Origin: Syntrophomonadaceae bacterium
GTDB lineage: Bacteria > Bacillota > Syntrophomonadia > Syntrophomonadales > Syntrophomonadaceae
Assembly: GCA_031265005.1 (NCBI GenBank)
Contig: JAISDD010000048.1
Location: 1 to 8,213 of the forward strand
Length of the DNA stretch: 8,213 bases
Direction of reading: 5' to 3'
This document shows positions 6,500 to 8,213 of the stretch, in pieces. Made by a program: the position numbers and the translations under genes. How positions within the stretch are numbered: position 1 is the stretch's first letter; each line of letters opens with the position of its first letter. The notes under the pieces are model-generated. The model searched no databases and was not told the origin of the DNA. It saw only the letters and a list, made by a program, of their open reading frames with translations.

Positions 6500-7711
6500 A
6501 TGAGCGGCAAGAAAAAATGGAGGAACGTCTTAAAATCTATTTTTCGTTTTATAATATCAGCGGGCATCATATTTGGAGTGTTTTTTGCTATTGGCATAGG
6601 GGTAGCGTCTTATATCGATAAAAACACGGAGGCCGAACAGGTTTTATCGTCAGAAGCGGTCCAGGAAGAAGAACCCCAAAAACCGCTTGATATAGACGGA
6701 CCGCGGATTAATATATTAGCGTTAGGAGTGGACTCTCGCAACGGAGAAGAACATTCCCGTTCCGATACCATGATTTTAGCCAGTATTGATCCAGATTTTA
6801 AAAAAATAGTCTTAGTTTCCATACCCAGGGACACTCAGGTAACCCTGAAAGGAAGCAGAGAAAAAATATGCACCGCCAATTTTTACGGAGGGCCGAAATA
6901 TGCTGTCAGCACGGTGGAAAGTCTTATGGGAATTAAAATAGACCATTATGTTTTGGCAGACTTTAAGGCTTTCGAGAGTATCATTGACATTATCGGAGGC
7001 GTTACCATAGATGTTCCGCAAAGGATGTACAAGCCCAGCGAGGGAATTAACTTGCAGTCTGGAGCGCAGCAGCTTTTAAATGGTCATGACGCGTTAGCTT
7101 ATGTGCGTTTCCGTGATTATGCCAACGGAGATATCGAACGCACTCAGCATCAGCAATTATTTCTGAGGGCTTTAACGGAAGAAATGTTAAAACCGGTCAA
7201 CATTGTTAAAGCGCCTTATATTGCCAAAGAAGTGAACAAGTATCTGCAAACGGACATGTCGCTTGGGACAGTGCTTAAACTGGCTACTTGGGTACCTTTT
7301 TTCAGTAAAGACAGCATCACGGCTCAGACTTTGCCGGGTTATTTTTATGATGAGCGCGACGCGCGCGGTAATTTAATCAACAGTTTTTGGTTGGCTGACG
7401 CGGCGAAAGCCAAAACTTTGGTGGACACTATGTTCACTGGGGAGGAAGTGGCGGTATTTCAAGCAGGGGTCAAAATAGAGCAAAATGTTAACGCTGCCAG
7501 ACAGGTTACTACCACTGTAAGCAATAGCAGTAATAACGGCAATAGAAGCGAAAAAGAAACTGCTGAGGCGCAAAAAATACAAAACTCCGGCAACGATGAT
7601 AAAACCGCGCCCAATGTTAAAGAGCAGGATAATATTGTAAAAACCGTCGTAAACAATGCAGAGGAAAGTTCGCTCAATGGCAGCAATAATAACCAACAAC
7701 CCAAAATATAA
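6500..7711 (+). CDS. LytR-CpsA-Psr (LCP) family cell wall polymer ligase
   Basis: A 403-residue membrane-anchored extracytoplasmic enzyme. A basic cytoplasmic start (MSGKKKWRN) is followed by one transmembrane helix (about residues 13-35), an acidic linker, and the LCP domain (about 69-315). Active-site motifs are ALGVDSR (Asp78, Arg80), HSRSDT (Arg87, Asp89), SIPRDT (Arg110), NFYGG (127-131) and YVRFRDYANGDIERTQHQQ (201-219), which hold the Arg and Asp residues that bind the polyprenyl pyrophosphate and metal. LCP enzymes transfer lipid-linked glycans to peptidoglycan. After about residue 325 comes an Asn/Ser/Glu/Lys/Gln-rich tail of some 75 residues with no recognised LytR C-terminal domain, probably disordered. 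AGAGAGG lies 6 nt before the ATG, and the gene follows the TagO/WecA-type gene by 50 bp, so the enzymes of initiation and attachment are probably co-transcribed. The acceptor and glycan specificity are not visible. Confidence 0.92.
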   Translation: MSGKKKWRNVLKSIFRFIISAGIIFGVFFAIGIGVASYIDKNTEAEQVLSSEAVQEEEPQKPLDIDGPRINILALGVDSRNGEEHSRSDTMILASIDPDFKKIVLVSIPRDTQVTLKGSREKICTANFYGGPKYAVSTVESLMGIKIDHYVLADFKAFESIIDIIGGVTIDVPQRMYKPSEGINLQSGAQQLLNGHDALAYVRFRDYANGDIERTQHQQLFLRALTEEMLKPVNIVKAPYIAKEVNKYLQTDMSLGTVLKLATWVPFFSKDSITAQTLPGYFYDERDARGNLINSFWLADAAKAKTLVDTMFTGEEVAVFQAGVKIEQNVNAARQVTTTVSNSSNNGNRSEKETAEAQKIQNSGNDDKTAPNVKEQDNIVKTVVNNAEESSLNGSNNNQQPKI

Positions 7712-7912
7712 ACTAATATGAAGGGCCCAAACAGGTGGTTACTCGGGAAATAATACAGTCTTTCTGCTCACAGAAAAAAATTATAAACATAAGCAAAGGT
7801 AAGATAATAAGCGTTTGTTTAGTATTAATTTAAGACGGCTGTTGCCATATGTGAATTATAGGACTTCTATGTATGAAATAACAGACGAAGAAAAAACAGG
7901 AGAAGCATTTTC
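7712..7912 (+). other. 201-bp gap between the LCP and SH3-domain genes
   Basis: AT-rich spacer with no convincing terminator and no good promoter pair, so read-through from the LCP gene into the SH3 gene is likely. The only stem seen is TTTCTG-CTCA-CAGAAA (7761-7776), which is short, AT-rich and not followed by a T-run. A small ORF at the right end (7869-7916) is listed separately. Confidence 0.5.
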
Positions 7913-7916
7913 ATGA
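7869..7916 (+). CDS. Possible 15-codon leader ORF overlapping the SH3-domain gene start
   Basis: ATG at 7869 encodes MYEITDEEKTGEAFS and its TGA overlaps the next gene's ATG in an ATGA arrangement (7913-7916). AGGA at 7859-7862 gives a weak ribosome binding site 6 nt upstream. The same frame is open back to 7803, with GTG (7851) and TTG (7815) as alternative starts, but neither has a visible Shine-Dalgarno sequence. It contains the downstream gene's own ribosome binding site, so translation could couple the two. It may equally be chance. Confidence 0.2.
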   Translation: MYEITDEEKTGEAFS

Positions 7917-8213
7917 AATTCATTTTCAGATACATAATAATAATAACTTTTTTTGCGCTTTTTTCCGCAGGATTAAGCCTTGAGAATGAAGCGCTGGCTG
8001 CAAGCGGAACCATTAATTGCGATGTAGCCAATATAAGATCCGGCCCAGGAGTTAATAATGCTTTGGCCGGGCAGATAATCAGAGATACTCAGGTACAAGT
8101 AACCGCAGGCTCTAAAGATTGGCTGCAAATAAAGTACAATAACCTTGACGGCTGGATCAGTACTCCTTTGATCGATTTAAACGTTTTCAAGCTGGAAGTT
8201 AGCGCTGATACGG
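7913..8213 (+). CDS. Exported SH3-domain protein, N-terminal part (runs off the window)
   Basis: The first 100 codons of a gene continuing past the right edge. AGGAGA (7898-7903) lies 9 nt before the ATG. Residues 1-29 form a signal peptide (MKFIFRYIIIITFFALFSAG, then cleavage probably after ALA near residue 29). Residues about 32-90 are a bacterial SH3 domain, recognisable from ANIRSGPGVNNALAG (39-53), followed by Trp, Gln-Ile-Lys-Tyr and a DGWIS motif. Such domains bind peptidoglycan or wall polymers and usually precede a catalytic domain, often an N-acetylmuramoyl-L-alanine amidase or NlpC/P60 peptidase; which one follows here is outside the window. The position after an LCP ligase gene fits a cell wall hydrolase or wall-binding protein. 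Confidence 0.8.
   Translation, partial: MKFIFRYIIIITFFALFSAGLSLENEALAASGTINCDVANIRSGPGVNNALAGQIIRDTQVQVTAGSKDWLQIKYNNLDGWISTPLIDLNVFKLEVSADT

Noticed and set aside
7761..7776. Stem TTTCTG-CTCA-CAGAAA as a terminator after the LCP gene
   Set aside because: The stem is only 6 bp and AT-rich, and it is followed by A residues rather than a T-run on the plus strand.

Overview
The window reads as a Bacillota (Firmicutes) chromosome segment of moderate to low GC. The support is the combination of a CsaB-type pyruvyl transferase, a DUF5693 protein, a TagO/WecA-type transferase and a LytR-CpsA-Psr (LCP) protein, together with strong AAGGAG-type ribosome binding sites. A clostridial or Negativicutes-like host is plausible, but the sequence does not fix the lineage. 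No RNA gene, CRISPR array, insertion sequence or integrase was seen.

Layout. Two gene sets diverge from a 376-bp intergenic region (4988-5363). Leftward (minus strand) run csaB (4987-3893), a secreted GH26-type glycoside hydrolase (3816-2191), a MurJ/MviN-family flippase (2154-646) and the N-terminal part of a DUF5693 membrane protein (639 to beyond the window). Gaps are 76, 36 and 6 bp, so this looks like one operon. Rightward (plus strand) run a TagO/WecA-type polyprenyl-phosphate glycosyl-1-phosphate transferase (5364-6449), an LCP-family ligase (6500-7711) and the start of an exported SH3-domain protein (7913 to beyond the window). The intergenic region holds one recognisable promoter for each direction.

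How the genes fit together (inference from family knowledge). TagO/WecA starts a glycan on undecaprenyl phosphate. CsaB adds pyruvate ketals to sugars, the modification that SLH-domain S-layer proteins recognise on secondary cell wall polymers. The MurJ-like protein is a candidate lipid-linked precursor flippase. The LCP protein would attach the finished polymer to peptidoglycan. The GH26 enzyme could trim or remodel the polymer outside the cell. The DUF5693 protein has no assigned role that I know of. The window therefore looks like a compact assembly and tailoring locus for a pyruvylated cell wall glycan.

The less ordinary points are: a GH26 enzyme with Asn instead of His before its acid/base Glu and a large uncharacterised N-terminal region; a MurJ homologue lacking several arginines important in E. 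coli MurJ; a tandem T-tract repeat and inverted half-sites around the csaB promoter; a structured 146-nt csaB leader; a perfect 14-bp palindrome between csaB and the hydrolase gene; and a possible 15-codon ORF coupled to the SH3 gene.
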